NCBI RefSeq assembly: GCF_014203045.1
Contig: NZ_JACHIF010000006.1
Location: 248,001 to 312,000, forward strand
Source of the DNA: Prosthecobacter dejongeii
GTDB lineage: Bacteria > Verrucomicrobiota > Verrucomicrobiia > Verrucomicrobiales > Verrucomicrobiaceae
DNA length: 64,000 nt
Direction of reading: 5' to 3'
Part shown: positions 7,853-16,900 of the stretch, one piece after another
Position numbering within the stretch: position 1 is the first letter of the stretch
Layout of the letters: each line of letters starts with the position of its first letter
Translations under genes and position numbers: made by a program
The notes under the pieces: model-generated
The model's database searches: none
Told to the model about the DNA's origin: nothing
What the model saw: the letters and a program-made list of their open reading frames with translations, nothing else

Positions 7853-9244
7853 ATGATGCTTCGTCTCCTCATTTGGTCCATCTTTTCTGGCCTCGCCCTG
7901 GCGGGTGGATTGATGGCGCATAAGGAGGGGAAGCTGACGGCGTGGAACCTGTGGTTCAAGGAATGGCTAAGTGGCGAAGACAAAACCTATTCTGGGGTTC
8001 GCTTTGAGGTGGATCTGGTGGATCGGCTGAACTTTGTCCGGATCGGTGTGCGACAACCACTGCTGAAGGTGGATGTGGAATTGGAGGCTTGGCTGGAGAA
8101 GGAATTCCCCACCATGGTTCTGGATGATGCCACGCGGATCTCTGAACTGGTGCAGTCCCAAGCGCCTCGCTATCTGCGTGTGTCCGTGTGCACGGCCAGC
8201 GGCCCGACTTTGCGCTCTTTGCTGGATCAATACCATGACTTTGGCCAAAGCATCGGAGGGGAGATGACTCACCTCGCCTGTGCGGTGCGAGAATCCGCCG
8301 GAGGGCTGATGCATCAGTCTTTATTGATCGTGGGGCAGAGGCTGGAAGACTTCAGTCCTGAGGTGATGGCGAGCAGCAAAGAGGAGGCTTTTTTCAGCAC
8401 CTGCCCGCATTGCCAGCACCCGCACATCGTGCGCATCTCACGCCAGCAAAACAGTCTGGGGCTGGAGTGTCCCCAATGCCGACGTACCTATGCAGTCGTG
8501 GCCACGGATGCCGACGGGCACTATCGTTTCGTGAATGAGTTTTTGACGGGCTACGCACCCCCTGCGGTTTTTTCAAAAGATGATTCGAGAGTGCATGAGC
8601 TTTTCACCATCTGGGCTGCGGTGCATGCCAACTGTGTCTATACCAAAGATCCGGGAAGTAAGAAAGCGGCCACGGATGCCTGGCAGACCAGTCTGGACAC
8701 ACAGCGAAAAGGCCAGGGAGACTGCGAAGATTCGGCCATTTTTTTGTGTGACTGGCTGCTCTCACGTGGCTTTCAGGCACGGGTGGCGCTGGGGCGCTAT
8801 GGGGATCTCGGCGGCCATGCCTGGGTGGTGGTGAAGCTAGACGATAAGGAGTATCTGCTGGAGTCCACCGAAGGGCGGCCAGATCCCTCCAATCCACCGC
8901 TAGTCTCGCGGGTGGGGAGCCGATATGTGCCGGAAATCATGTTTGATCGTTACGCTCTTTACGTTCATTCCACGCCAGGGCAGGCCTGGAAGGGGGACTA
9001 CTGGTCCACCAAAATTTGGACGCGAGTGGAACCGCGTAGCTTGAAGGCGCGTCTTCAGACAGCAGCGGGTAAAGAGGGGGAGGCTAACCCTCCGGAAGCG
9101 AACCAGCGAGTGGCCCGGGCGAGCCGCCCAAACCCGGCGTCAGCCCCCTTTGTCGAGCTGAAGGAAATCCCCAAAGATGCGTCTATCTGGCAGATGCCTT
9201 TATCTCTAGGTCAGGAAAAGCTTGGCAAGGAACCTCCTCGCTAA
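7853..9244 (+). CDS. Membrane-anchored transglutaminase-like protein with an inserted zinc ribbon
   Basis: The N-terminus has one hydrophobic signal/anchor (LLIWSIFSGLALAGGLMA), so the rest is probably periplasmic. A Cys4 zinc-ribbon-like insert is visible (CPHC at 184-187, CPQC at 206-209). The transglutaminase-like core follows at about 250-380, with the catalytic Cys in GDCED (residue 291), His in GGHAW (residue 322) and an acidic residue in LLESTEG as the likely third member. Enzymes of this fold act as cysteine proteases, amidases or crosslinkers; I cannot say which. The C-terminal 80 residues are Pro/Ala-rich and look unstructured. It has its own promoter and is not obviously part of the efflux operon. 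I recall the zinc ribbon/transglutaminase pairing as unusual. Confidence 0.75.
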   Translation: MMLRLLIWSIFSGLALAGGLMAHKEGKLTAWNLWFKEWLSGEDKTYSGVRFEVDLVDRLNFVRIGVRQPLLKVDVELEAWLEKEFPTMVLDDATRISELVQSQAPRYLRVSVCTASGPTLRSLLDQYHDFGQSIGGEMTHLACAVRESAGGLMHQSLLIVGQRLEDFSPEVMASSKEEAFFSTCPHCQHPHIVRISRQQNSLGLECPQCRRTYAVVATDADGHYRFVNEFLTGYAPPAVFSKDDSRVHELFTIWAAVHANCVYTKDPGSKKAATDAWQTSLDTQRKGQGDCEDSAIFLCDWLLSRGFQARVALGRYGDLGGHAWVVVKLDDKEYLLESTEGRPDPSNPPLVSRVGSRYVPEIMFDRYALYVHSTPGQAWKGDYWSTKIWTRVEPRSLKARLQTAAGKEGEANPPEANQRVARASRPNPASAPFVELKEIPKDASIWQMPLSLGQEKLGKEPPR

Positions 9245-9403
9245 GGTGAAGATGCGTGAACTTAACTCAGGAAACGCTCTTGAAGCGTATTTTGCCTTGA
9301 GCGTTTGCACGCTTGCAGCTAACTCGCACCAAGACAGAGGCGTGCCGCCTCGTATCTTGACCTCTTTCCAAAATCGCAAACCCCCATCCCACTAAAAACA
9401 GCC

Positions 9404-10528
9404 ATGGCAGTCGTCTCCAAAGGTCTTGAAGGAATCGTCGCAGCAGAAACCCGTCTCGGGGAAGTGAAGGGTGCAGAAGGCATCCTTTTTTATTGCGGAT
9501 ACGACATCAACGAACTCGCCGGCAAGGTCAGCTACGAAGAGGTTGTCTATTTGTTGTTTTACCAAAAGCTGCCTAACCGCGCGGAGTTGGAGAAGCTGAC
9601 GACGGCTCTCCGGGCTGAGCGTGAGCTGCCTCAGGGCGTGATTGATTACTTGCTGGCTGCGCCTAAAAAGGCCAAGCCGATTGACATCATGCGCACAGCC
9701 GTTTCCATGCTGGGTAGCTATGAGCTGAAGCGTCACGATGTGGATGTGAGTGAGAACCTCGCCACGGCAATTCGTCTCGTCTCACAGATCGGCGTTGTCG
9801 CTGCCTACTTCCACCGCGCTCGCACGGGCAAGGAACTGCCACCGATCCGCAAGGATCTCAGCGAGGCCGCTCATTTCCTTTACCTGATGACAGGTGAGGT
9901 GCCGAGTAAGGAGGCTGAGAAGACACTGGATGTGGCCTACGTGCTGCATGCTGAGCACGGCTTCAATGCCTCCACTTTCACCGCTCGCGTGGTAGCCTCC
10001 ACGCTCAGCGACATGTATTCTGCCATCAGCGCTGCGATCGGTGCCCTCAAAGGTCCTCTTCACGGCGGTGCCAATGAAGGCGTGATTCACATGCTGGAAG
10101 AGATTGGCAGCCCTGACAATGTGGACTCTTGGGTGGAAGACGCACTGGCTCAGAAGAAGAAGATCATGGGCATCGGCCACCGCGTGTACAAGGTCCTCGA
10201 CCCCCGCGCTCCGCACCTCCGCGAGATGGCCATCCAGCTCACGGCCCAGCTTGGCGAAGCGAAGTGGATCCAGATGTCTGAGCGCATCGCTGAGATCATG
10301 CGCGAGCGGAAGGGCCTGAATGCGAACGTGGATTTCTACAGCGCGACCGTGTATTACAGCCTGGATATCCCGACAGATCTTTTCACCCCGATCTTCGCCA
10401 TCGCTCGCATGAGCGGCTGGACTGCTCACGTGCTGGAGCAGTGGAGCGAAAACCGCTTGTTCCGCCCCTTGAGCGAATACGTCGGTCGTCCGTACGGTCA
10501 GAAGGTCGTGCCGATTGACGAGCGTTAA
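9404..10528 (+). CDS. gltA: Citrate synthase (short, dimeric type)
   Basis: Condenses acetyl-CoA with oxaloacetate to citrate, the entry step of the TCA cycle. The 374-residue length and the absence of an N-terminal extension match the dimeric CitZ/archaeal type, not the hexameric E. coli type. Catalytic motifs are visible: LHGGANEGV near residue 220, GIGHRVYKVLDPRAP near 258-272 (second catalytic His), and NVDFYSATVYYSLDIP near 307-322 (catalytic Asp). 2-methylcitrate synthases share this architecture, so a propionate role cannot be excluded; no prp genes are nearby. The gene is monocistronic, followed by a clear terminator. The 159 bases before it hold no gene. Confidence 0.92.
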   Translation: MAVVSKGLEGIVAAETRLGEVKGAEGILFYCGYDINELAGKVSYEEVVYLLFYQKLPNRAELEKLTTALRAERELPQGVIDYLLAAPKKAKPIDIMRTAVSMLGSYELKRHDVDVSENLATAIRLVSQIGVVAAYFHRARTGKELPPIRKDLSEAAHFLYLMTGEVPSKEAEKTLDVAYVLHAEHGFNASTFTARVVASTLSDMYSAISAAIGALKGPLHGGANEGVIHMLEEIGSPDNVDSWVEDALAQKKKIMGIGHRVYKVLDPRAPHLREMAIQLTAQLGEAKWIQMSERIAEIMRERKGLNANVDFYSATVYYSLDIPTDLFTPIFAIARMSGWTAHVLEQWSENRLFRPLSEYVGRPYGQKVVPIDER

Positions 10529-10548
10529 TCACGACGATTCCATTCCAT

Positions 10549-10580
10549 GACCACCCGGTATTTGCTGGGTGGTCTTTTTT
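10549..10580 (+). terminator. Rho-independent terminator of citrate synthase
   Basis: GACCACCC (10549-10556) pairs perfectly with GGGTGGTC (10567-10574) around a 10-base loop, followed by six T residues (10575-10580). It lies 20 bases past the stop codon. Confidence 0.92.
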
Positions 10581-10652
10581 ATGGATATTAGTAATTCGTG
10601 TGGAAATTTCACTTGGGAGATGGGGTCAATCGCTTAGATTGAATGAGGTATT

Positions 10653-11369
10653 ATGATCCCTCTAGCGCCCAGCCATCATGTGTTTGTCGATTTCGAGAAT
10701 GTGCATGAGCTGGACCTGTCTTTGGTGGGACGTCGGGGATTCCAATTTACTTTGATGATGGGAGCCAAGCAGACCAAGCTGGGCGTGGAAGTGGTGGAAA
10801 AGCTTTTGCAACATTCGGAAGCCGTCCAGATCATCCGCCTGCAATCCATCGGGAAGAATGCACTCGATTTTGCTCTGTCTTACTATGTGGGGCAGGCGGT
10901 GCTGAGCTACCCTGGGGGCCAGTATCACATTGTCTCTAAAGATACTGGGTATGATCCGCTGGTTCAGCATTTGCGCAGCCGACAGGTGGCTGTTTCGCGG
11001 CATGATGACTTTCGTAATCTCATCGAATCACACCCTGAGACGCCCATGGTGCATCCGGAGGTCGTTAAAACCAGCGTGGTCGAAAAGGTGCCCGCAACAA
11101 AACTCAATGGAGCGGAATTGGAGCCGGTGATTCATGTGGCGAAAAAAGTTTCCTCACCCAAACCTGTCGGGACGGAATTTGAGCGTGTAGTTACCTTTCT
11201 GAGGGGGACGGCAAGCCGACCGAAACGGGAAAAGACTTTGCTGAATCATTTGGCGGCCTTCATGAAAAAAGAGGTCAACAGCCCTGAAATTCCCAAGATG
11301 ATCCAGCGGCTGATCCAAAGCGGGCGAGTGAAAATGGATACTCAAAGGGCGCTGACCTATCATTTTTAG
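10653..11369 (+). CDS. PIN/NYN-like domain protein (putative nuclease) with C-terminal winged-helix-like region
   Basis: The N-terminal ~125 residues look like a PIN/NYN nuclease fold. Asp13 sits in VFVDFEN at the end of the first strand, with further conserved acidic positions in NALDFALSYYVG and SKDTGYDPLV, the usual metal-binding carboxylates of this fold. After a charged, low-complexity linker (about 130-170), residues 175-238 form a helical, basic region (RPKREKTLLNHLAAFMKK) reminiscent of a small winged helix that could bind nucleic acid. Together this suggests an RNA-processing or RNA-decay protein, but activity is inferred. No antitoxin gene adjoins it, which argues against a toxin role. 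It is a single gene between a terminator and the TetR promoter. Confidence 0.65.
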   Translation: MIPLAPSHHVFVDFENVHELDLSLVGRRGFQFTLMMGAKQTKLGVEVVEKLLQHSEAVQIIRLQSIGKNALDFALSYYVGQAVLSYPGGQYHIVSKDTGYDPLVQHLRSRQVAVSRHDDFRNLIESHPETPMVHPEVVKTSVVEKVPATKLNGAELEPVIHVAKKVSSPKPVGTEFERVVTFLRGTASRPKREKTLLNHLAAFMKKEVNSPEIPKMIQRLIQSGRVKMDTQRALTYHF

Positions 11370-11400
11370 ATTCAGCTGCATCGGCGAAGGCAAATGTTGG

Positions 11401-11428
11401 TTGACGTTTGTGAGTAATCACTTACAAT
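11401..11428 (+). promoter_or_regulatory. TetR gene promoter with embedded operator
   Basis: TTGACG (11401-11406) and TACAAT (11423-11428) are 16 bases apart. The spacer and -10 are covered by a 20-base imperfect palindrome at 11408-11427 (16 of 20 positions symmetric; core AGTAATCACT). The start codon at 11437 is only nine bases past the -10, so the transcript is probably leaderless. A repressor bound here would block polymerase, implying autoregulation. Confidence 0.6.
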
Positions 11429-11436
11429 GTGTCGCC

Positions 11437-12138
11437 ATGCCTCCTGCTTCTACAAATCCGCGTCTGCCCAGCGATGAGCGGCGTGGGGGCATTTTGGATG
11501 CAGCTCTGCGGGTGTTTGCGGAGCGCGGATTTCACGGGGCGACGACGAAGGAATTGGCGAAGGCGGCGGGCGTTTCGGAGGCGCTGATGTTTCGCCACTT
11601 TCCGACCAAGGAGGATCTCTACATCGCTCTGCAAGCCCATTGCTGCCAAGCCAAGGCAGGAGAGAAGGCTGAGATGCTGGGGCAATTGGAAGATTCCACA
11701 GCTTCGTTGGTCACTCTGGTACATTACATGATGGCGAAGATGCTGCGTCCCGTATCCGCAGTGCCGGAGGCCGAGCAGGCTCTGCATCGTTTGCTGGCCA
11801 ATAGCATCATCGAAGATGGAAACTTTGCCCGGGGATTCATGCAGCGCGTAGGCCGTGAATTTATTCAAAAAATGGAATCTTGCTTGGCGGTGGCTCAGGC
11901 TGCGGGTGATGCTGAATCTTCTCCATTGCAGGGAAACGTCGGCGCGTGGTTTGTGCAGCACTTTGCGGCGATGCTGATGCTGAATGAAATGCCGGGACGT
12001 CCCGTGGTGGAACTGGAAATGGAGCGCGCTGCGCAGGTGGAGCAGGCGGTCTGGTTTGCCCTGCAAGGCCTAGGACTGAAGGCCGAGGCCATTCGTCGAA
12101 ATTATCACCCGCAGGCGTTTGCCCTGCTGATGAGCTGA
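11437..12138 (+). CDS. TetR/AcrR family transcriptional repressor
   Basis: The N-terminal DNA-binding domain (about residues 10-60) is typical of the family: ILDAALRVFAERGFHGATT, then KELAKAAGVSEALMFRHFPT with the recognition helix, then KEDLY. The C-terminal ~170 residues form the variable ligand-binding/dimerisation domain, so the inducer is unknown. I start at ATG 11437 because the frame upstream overlaps the promoter and operator; that gives 233 residues, at the upper end of the family. A palindrome in its promoter and a similar site before the next gene suggest it represses both itself and the PQQ-propeller gene at 12202. Confidence 0.9.
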   Translation: MPPASTNPRLPSDERRGGILDAALRVFAERGFHGATTKELAKAAGVSEALMFRHFPTKEDLYIALQAHCCQAKAGEKAEMLGQLEDSTASLVTLVHYMMAKMLRPVSAVPEAEQALHRLLANSIIEDGNFARGFMQRVGREFIQKMESCLAVAQAAGDAESSPLQGNVGAWFVQHFAAMLMLNEMPGRPVVELEMERAAQVEQAVWFALQGLGLKAEAIRRNYHPQAFALLMS

Positions 12139-12160
12139 TGTTTTTTTGAATTTGTATAGA

Positions 12161-12174
12161 AGTAAGCACTCACT
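12161..12174 (+). promoter_or_regulatory. Second TetR-type operator, upstream of the PQQ-propeller gene
   Basis: AGTAAGCACTCACT is an imperfect palindrome and matches the core in the tetR promoter (AGTAATCACTTACA, 11413-11426) at 11 of 14 positions in the same orientation. It lies 27 bases before the ATG at 12202 and 22 bases after the tetR stop codon. Confidence 0.55.
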
Positions 12175-12201
12175 CCGAAATGATTAAACCTGTATCTTTT
12201 T

Positions 12202-13788
12202 ATGACGACTGATTCTCCCTCCCTCTCCAGCGTGCGTTCTCGTGGCCTGCCGTGGTTTCCCATTGCCACCATCTTGCTGGGCGTGGTTGCTGTTTTCTAC
12301 ATTCGCTCGCTCCCAGAGTTTGAGCGGAATCTCAAAAGCTGGCTCACGGCGGCAATCCCGCTTTTGGTGGTGATCCTGAACTGCCTGTGGTTCGTCTTCA
12401 CTCCGCGCTTTTCCTGGCGTACTCGGCTCACCGGCCTGGCTGGGCTGCTGATTCTAGGTGGGGTGGCCAAATGGACGACGCGGGTGGACGGTACGCTGGA
12501 TGGCACGGGGGTACCAAACATCGTGTGGAAGTGGTCTAAATCCGAGGGGCCCTCCGTGGCCAAGGTCAAGGTGGCGGAAGCTGCGGAAGGCTGGACGCCC
12601 GATGCAGCGATGCTGGCCCAGTCGGCCGATGTGCCGCAGTTCTTTGGCCCGAATCGAGATGGAAGAGTCACGGGGGCCAAGCTGGCTGGAGATTGGAAGG
12701 CGGTAACGCCAAAGGAGCTGTGGCGTCAGCCGATCGGCCTGGGGTGGTCTGCCTATGCAGTGGTGCAGGGCCGGGCCTACACGCAGGAGCAGCGGAGTGA
12801 GGAAGAGTTGGTCACGTGCTATGATCTCTTCACAGGCAAGCTGCTGTGGTCCTATGCGGACCCGGTGCGCTTTTCCCAATGGCAGAGTGGAGATGGCCCC
12901 CATGCCACGCCGACGATACATGAGGGACGGGTCTATGCCTATGGGGCCACAGGGCTGCTGAACTGTCTGAATGCCACCACGGGCAAGCCCATCTGGCAGC
13001 GCTCCGTCCTGGGTGAGAACAAGCTAGAAAACATCGAGTGGGGGGTGAGTTGCTCCCCCTTGATCGTGGATGACAAGGTGGTGGTGACGGGCGGTCAAAC
13101 GAAGGGGCCCGTGCTGTTTGCTTATAAACTCGATACGGGTGAGTTGGCCTGGAAAGCGGGCGATGACCAGGCCTGCTACTCCTCACCCCTGCTCGCTACT
13201 TTGGCGGGAAAACGGGTGGTCTTGAGCAACAATGTGCGCTCTTTGACCGCGTATGATCCTGCCAGTGGCGCGGTGCTGCTGGATTACGAATGGGGCGGCA
13301 CGAATTGGCCCAAGGCTTCGCAACCCTTGGTGTTAGGCCAGGATCGGGTATTTCTTTCGGCTGGTTACGGCATGGGCTGCCAGATGTTGGAAATCAAGGC
13401 AGCGGCCGATGGCTCTTTAGCGGCTACTCAACTGTGGGCGGGCATGAAGATGAAGACGCAGTTCAATAGCCCAGCGGTCCGGGAAGGTCATGCCTACGGC
13501 CTGGATGACGGGCGGCTGGCCTGCGTGGATCTGGCTACGGGGGAACGCCTGTGGAAAGAGGGGCGTTTTGCCTCCGGTCAGAGCTTGCTGGTGGATGATT
13601 TAGTCATCATCCAGAGCGAAAGCGGCCCGGTGCATCTCGCTGCGGCGAAACCTGCTGGCTTTGAGGAACTGGGCAAGATCGGTGCGCTGAGCAGCAAGAC
13701 CTGGAACCACCCGACGCTGGCGGGGCGCTACCTGCTGGTGCGCAATGATCGCGAGGCGGTTTGCTATGAGCTGCCCTTGGCGAAGTGA
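12202..13788 (+). CDS. Membrane-anchored PQQ/BamB-like beta-propeller protein
   Basis: Residues 1-95 hold three hydrophobic segments (PIATILLGVVAVFYI, AAIPLLVVILNCLWFVF, GLAGLLILGGVAKW), so the protein is inner-membrane anchored. The remaining ~400 residues are a beta-propeller built from PQQ-type repeats with the usual W-motifs (TGKLLWSYADP, TGKPIWQRSVL, TGELAWKAGDD, TGERLWKEGRF). The segment FFGPNRDGRVTGAKLAGDWK is typical of the BamB-like family abundant in Planctomycetes and Verrucomicrobiota. Whether it binds PQQ is unknown: soluble dehydrogenase active-site residues are not obvious, and many such proteins are non-enzymatic scaffolds. It follows the TetR gene by 63 bases, and a TetR-type operator lies between them. 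Confidence 0.85.
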   Translation: MTTDSPSLSSVRSRGLPWFPIATILLGVVAVFYIRSLPEFERNLKSWLTAAIPLLVVILNCLWFVFTPRFSWRTRLTGLAGLLILGGVAKWTTRVDGTLDGTGVPNIVWKWSKSEGPSVAKVKVAEAAEGWTPDAAMLAQSADVPQFFGPNRDGRVTGAKLAGDWKAVTPKELWRQPIGLGWSAYAVVQGRAYTQEQRSEEELVTCYDLFTGKLLWSYADPVRFSQWQSGDGPHATPTIHEGRVYAYGATGLLNCLNATTGKPIWQRSVLGENKLENIEWGVSCSPLIVDDKVVVTGGQTKGPVLFAYKLDTGELAWKAGDDQACYSSPLLATLAGKRVVLSNNVRSLTAYDPASGAVLLDYEWGGTNWPKASQPLVLGQDRVFLSAGYGMGCQMLEIKAAADGSLAATQLWAGMKMKTQFNSPAVREGHAYGLDDGRLACVDLATGERLWKEGRFASGQSLLVDDLVIIQSESGPVHLAAAKPAGFEELGKIGALSSKTWNHPTLAGRYLLVRNDREAVCYELPLAK

Positions 13789-13910
13789 AGGCGGGAGGTG
13801 CTTCGTGTACTTTCGCCAGATGTCCGGCATCCCCCTAAAGTGGGGTGTCGGCGGCAGTGAAATGTCTCGTCAGGGAGCGTTGGTTTCATCACACTGAGAC
13901 TCACCTGGAC

Positions 13911-16900
13911 ATGACACGCGCCCTTCCATTCCTTTTCCTTCCTGGCCTGCTGCTGGCGGCCGATCCTGCGGACGACGCGAAAAACGCCGCCCAAAATGAC
14001 TCGACACCTGTGCCAAAGGTGAGCCCGCTGGTGAAGTGGACCTTTGAGGGCAAGGAGCCAGGCGAACTGAAAGGCAAGGCAACCATCGAGCCCACGGGAC
14101 CGCAGAAGCCGATCTATCCCGTTTTTGAAAAGGGCAATAAAGCCGCTGTCTTCACGGGCAAGGATAGCTTCATCCAGGTCAAGGAAACCGACCTGCCGGA
14201 AACGAATCTGCGTTTCGTCCAGGGAGACACGATCAGCATCGAAGCCTGGGTGAATGCGGAAGACTTGGCTAACGGGAAGTATGTTTACCTGATCGGTAAG
14301 GGACGAAATAAGTCGGACAAATTCACGGCTGAAAATCAGAACTGGGCGCTACGCCTGAAAGGTGAGGATGGTGAGGCGCGGCCTTGTTTCCTTTTCCGCA
14401 GCCGCAATAAGGCGGGAGCTGAAAACTATCACCGCTGGGTCTCCAAAGAAGGTTTCAATCCAGGTTCTGGCTGGCATCACGTGGCCGTGACCTACACATT
14501 CGGCAAGCCGGAGACCATGAAGGCTTATGTGGATGGCAAGAAAACGAGCGGGGGTGTGTGGGACATTGCTGGCAAGACCACCGAGCCACCTGTGAGTGAT
14601 GCGGACGATGTGATGATCGGCACTGGTTATGGTGGCGGTGCAGGCAATACCCTGACGGGGGCCCTGGATGAGATCGCAGTTTATCGTGAAGTGCTTCCTG
14701 AGGTGCTGCTGGCGCAGCGTTACCAGTTCCAACCGCCACCGCCGCCGATTGATGCCAAGAAGCTGCCCAAGGGCCGAGTGCTGGTGCAGATCTGTGAGGA
14801 CGGTGTGCCGCCAAAGAATTCGTGGCCTGCGCTGCCACCCGCCCCGACGGAGACTTACACGCTGGATGTCTTTGGCCTGTCCGAGGTGCCGCAGAAGTAT
14901 GTGGAAACTGGGGTGCGTGGGGACCGCCCCATCCCTTATCTCATCCGTGCAGCCTCGGTGGTGAAGCTGCCTGCGGGCAAGCATCGCCTCCTGGTGCGTG
15001 GCCGTAGCGCGACCCGTCTGGTCATTGATGGCAAGCCTTTCCTGGATCTGCCTTTTGCTAAATCTGACACGGGTGGCCATGGTCGGGTTTCTGAGCAGGA
15101 TGAGTACCTGAACTTGGGGCCCGACTTCCGCTTTGCCCCTCCTGGTACGCAGGAAATGTGGGCGGAGTTTGAAACCAAGGGCGGCGAGCATCTTTTTGTC
15201 ATCGAGAGCATGATCGGCGGTGTGGTGGGCTCTTCCAAAAAACGCCCAGAAACGGGTGAGACCGTGGTGGCTATTTCCTATGAAGGGAGCGAGACCTGGG
15301 AACTGGTGGGCCATGACAAGGTGGCCTACAATGACGCGGGTTGGGCTGCTTATGAGAAGAAGCAAAATACCTGGCTGGTGGAAGCGAATGCCGAGCGACG
15401 TGCCAAAGTGCGTGCGAAGCATGATGCCTACTGGGCCAAGCGCCGTGATGCCGCCGCCAAATGGCTGGCCAGTGCCCCAGCGGTGAAAGTGCCTGCCCCG
15501 GTGAAAGGCTATCCGGCTAACAATGAGGTGGATCATTTTCTCAATGCCAAGATAGATGCCGTCGCTGCTCAATATTCGGCCGCTAAAAAAGATGGCGTGA
15601 ACTTCTACAAAGGAGTGATGCCGATCCTGGAAGCTAACTGCTTTAGCTGTCATCAAGGGAGTAAAACCAAAGGCGACCTGAAACTGGACTCTCTTGCTGA
15701 GGCACTTAAAGGTGGCGAATCTGACGGCCCTGCCATCGTTCCTGGGAAGCCTGAAAAGAGCTCATTGATTGCCCGCATCAGCACCACGGATGAGGACTAT
15801 ATCATGCCGCCGAAAGGCCACCCGCTGAAGGCAGAACAGATCGCCGTGATCCAGCGCTGGATCAGTGAAGGGGCCGTCTGGCCTGAGATGAATGTGGACC
15901 GCATCGAGATTACCGATCTCAGCGATGACCTCGCTTTCCTGCGTCGCGTGACGTTGGATACGGTGGGCGTGGTGCCGACCCTGGAAGAGATCGCCGTTTT
16001 CACTGCGGACAAGAGCCCGAATAAGCGTGCCAAGGCGATTGATCGCCTGCTGGCTGACAAACGTTGGGCAGATAAATGGATGGGCTACTGGCAGGATGCC
16101 TTGGCGGAAAACCCGAACATCCTCAACCCCACGCTGAATAACACAGGCCCCTTCCGCTGGTATCTGCATGAGGCACTGGAAGATGATCGGCCGATGGATC
16201 TTGTCGTTACCGAACTGCTGCGCATGCAGGGCAGCGAGCGTTTCGGCGGCCCTGCGGGATTTGGCACTGCCTCAGGCAATGATGTGCCCATGGCCGCGAA
16301 GGGAACCATCATCAGCACCGCCTTCCTAGGCGTGGAAATGAAATGTGCCCGCTGTCACGATGCGCCTGCTCACAAGAGCCTCCAGCAGGACCTCTTCGAA
16401 CTGGCTGCCATGCTGGAAAAGAAAGCTGTGGATGTGCCCAAGACCAGCAGCGTGCCCATGGACAAACTGCATGAAGGTGGTCGCAAGCCGCTGATCCAAG
16501 TGACCCTGCAACCAGGCACCAAGGTGGAGCCTGCGTGGCCCTTTGACGAATTTGCTCCAGAGAAGCTGGCGGATACGCTGGCGGAGGATCCCAAAGACAC
16601 CCGTGATCGTCTGGCATCGCTGATCACCGCGCCGCAGAATGAGCGTTTTGCCCAGGTCATCGCCAACCGTCTGTGGCAGCAATACATGGGCCGCGGCATC
16701 GTGGAGCCTGCGGAGGACTGGGAGCGCGGCAAGCCTTCACACCCTGAACTCATTCGCTGGTTAGGCCGTGAGTTTGTGCGCGGTGGTTACAGTTTGAAAA
16801 ATCTTTCTCGCATCATCTTGAATTCTCATGCCTATCAGCGTGCGACGGATACGCAGCTCACGGCGACCAGCCCGCTGTTTGCATCGCCTGCGCCTCGCCG

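Noticed and set aside
13845..13910. 22-codon extension of the LamG/cytochrome gene
   Set aside because: It would bury the clear signal peptide that starts at ATG 13911.
14349..15656. 435-codon minus-strand open frame
   Set aside because: Antisense to the LamG/cytochrome gene; His/Arg-rich shadow composition.
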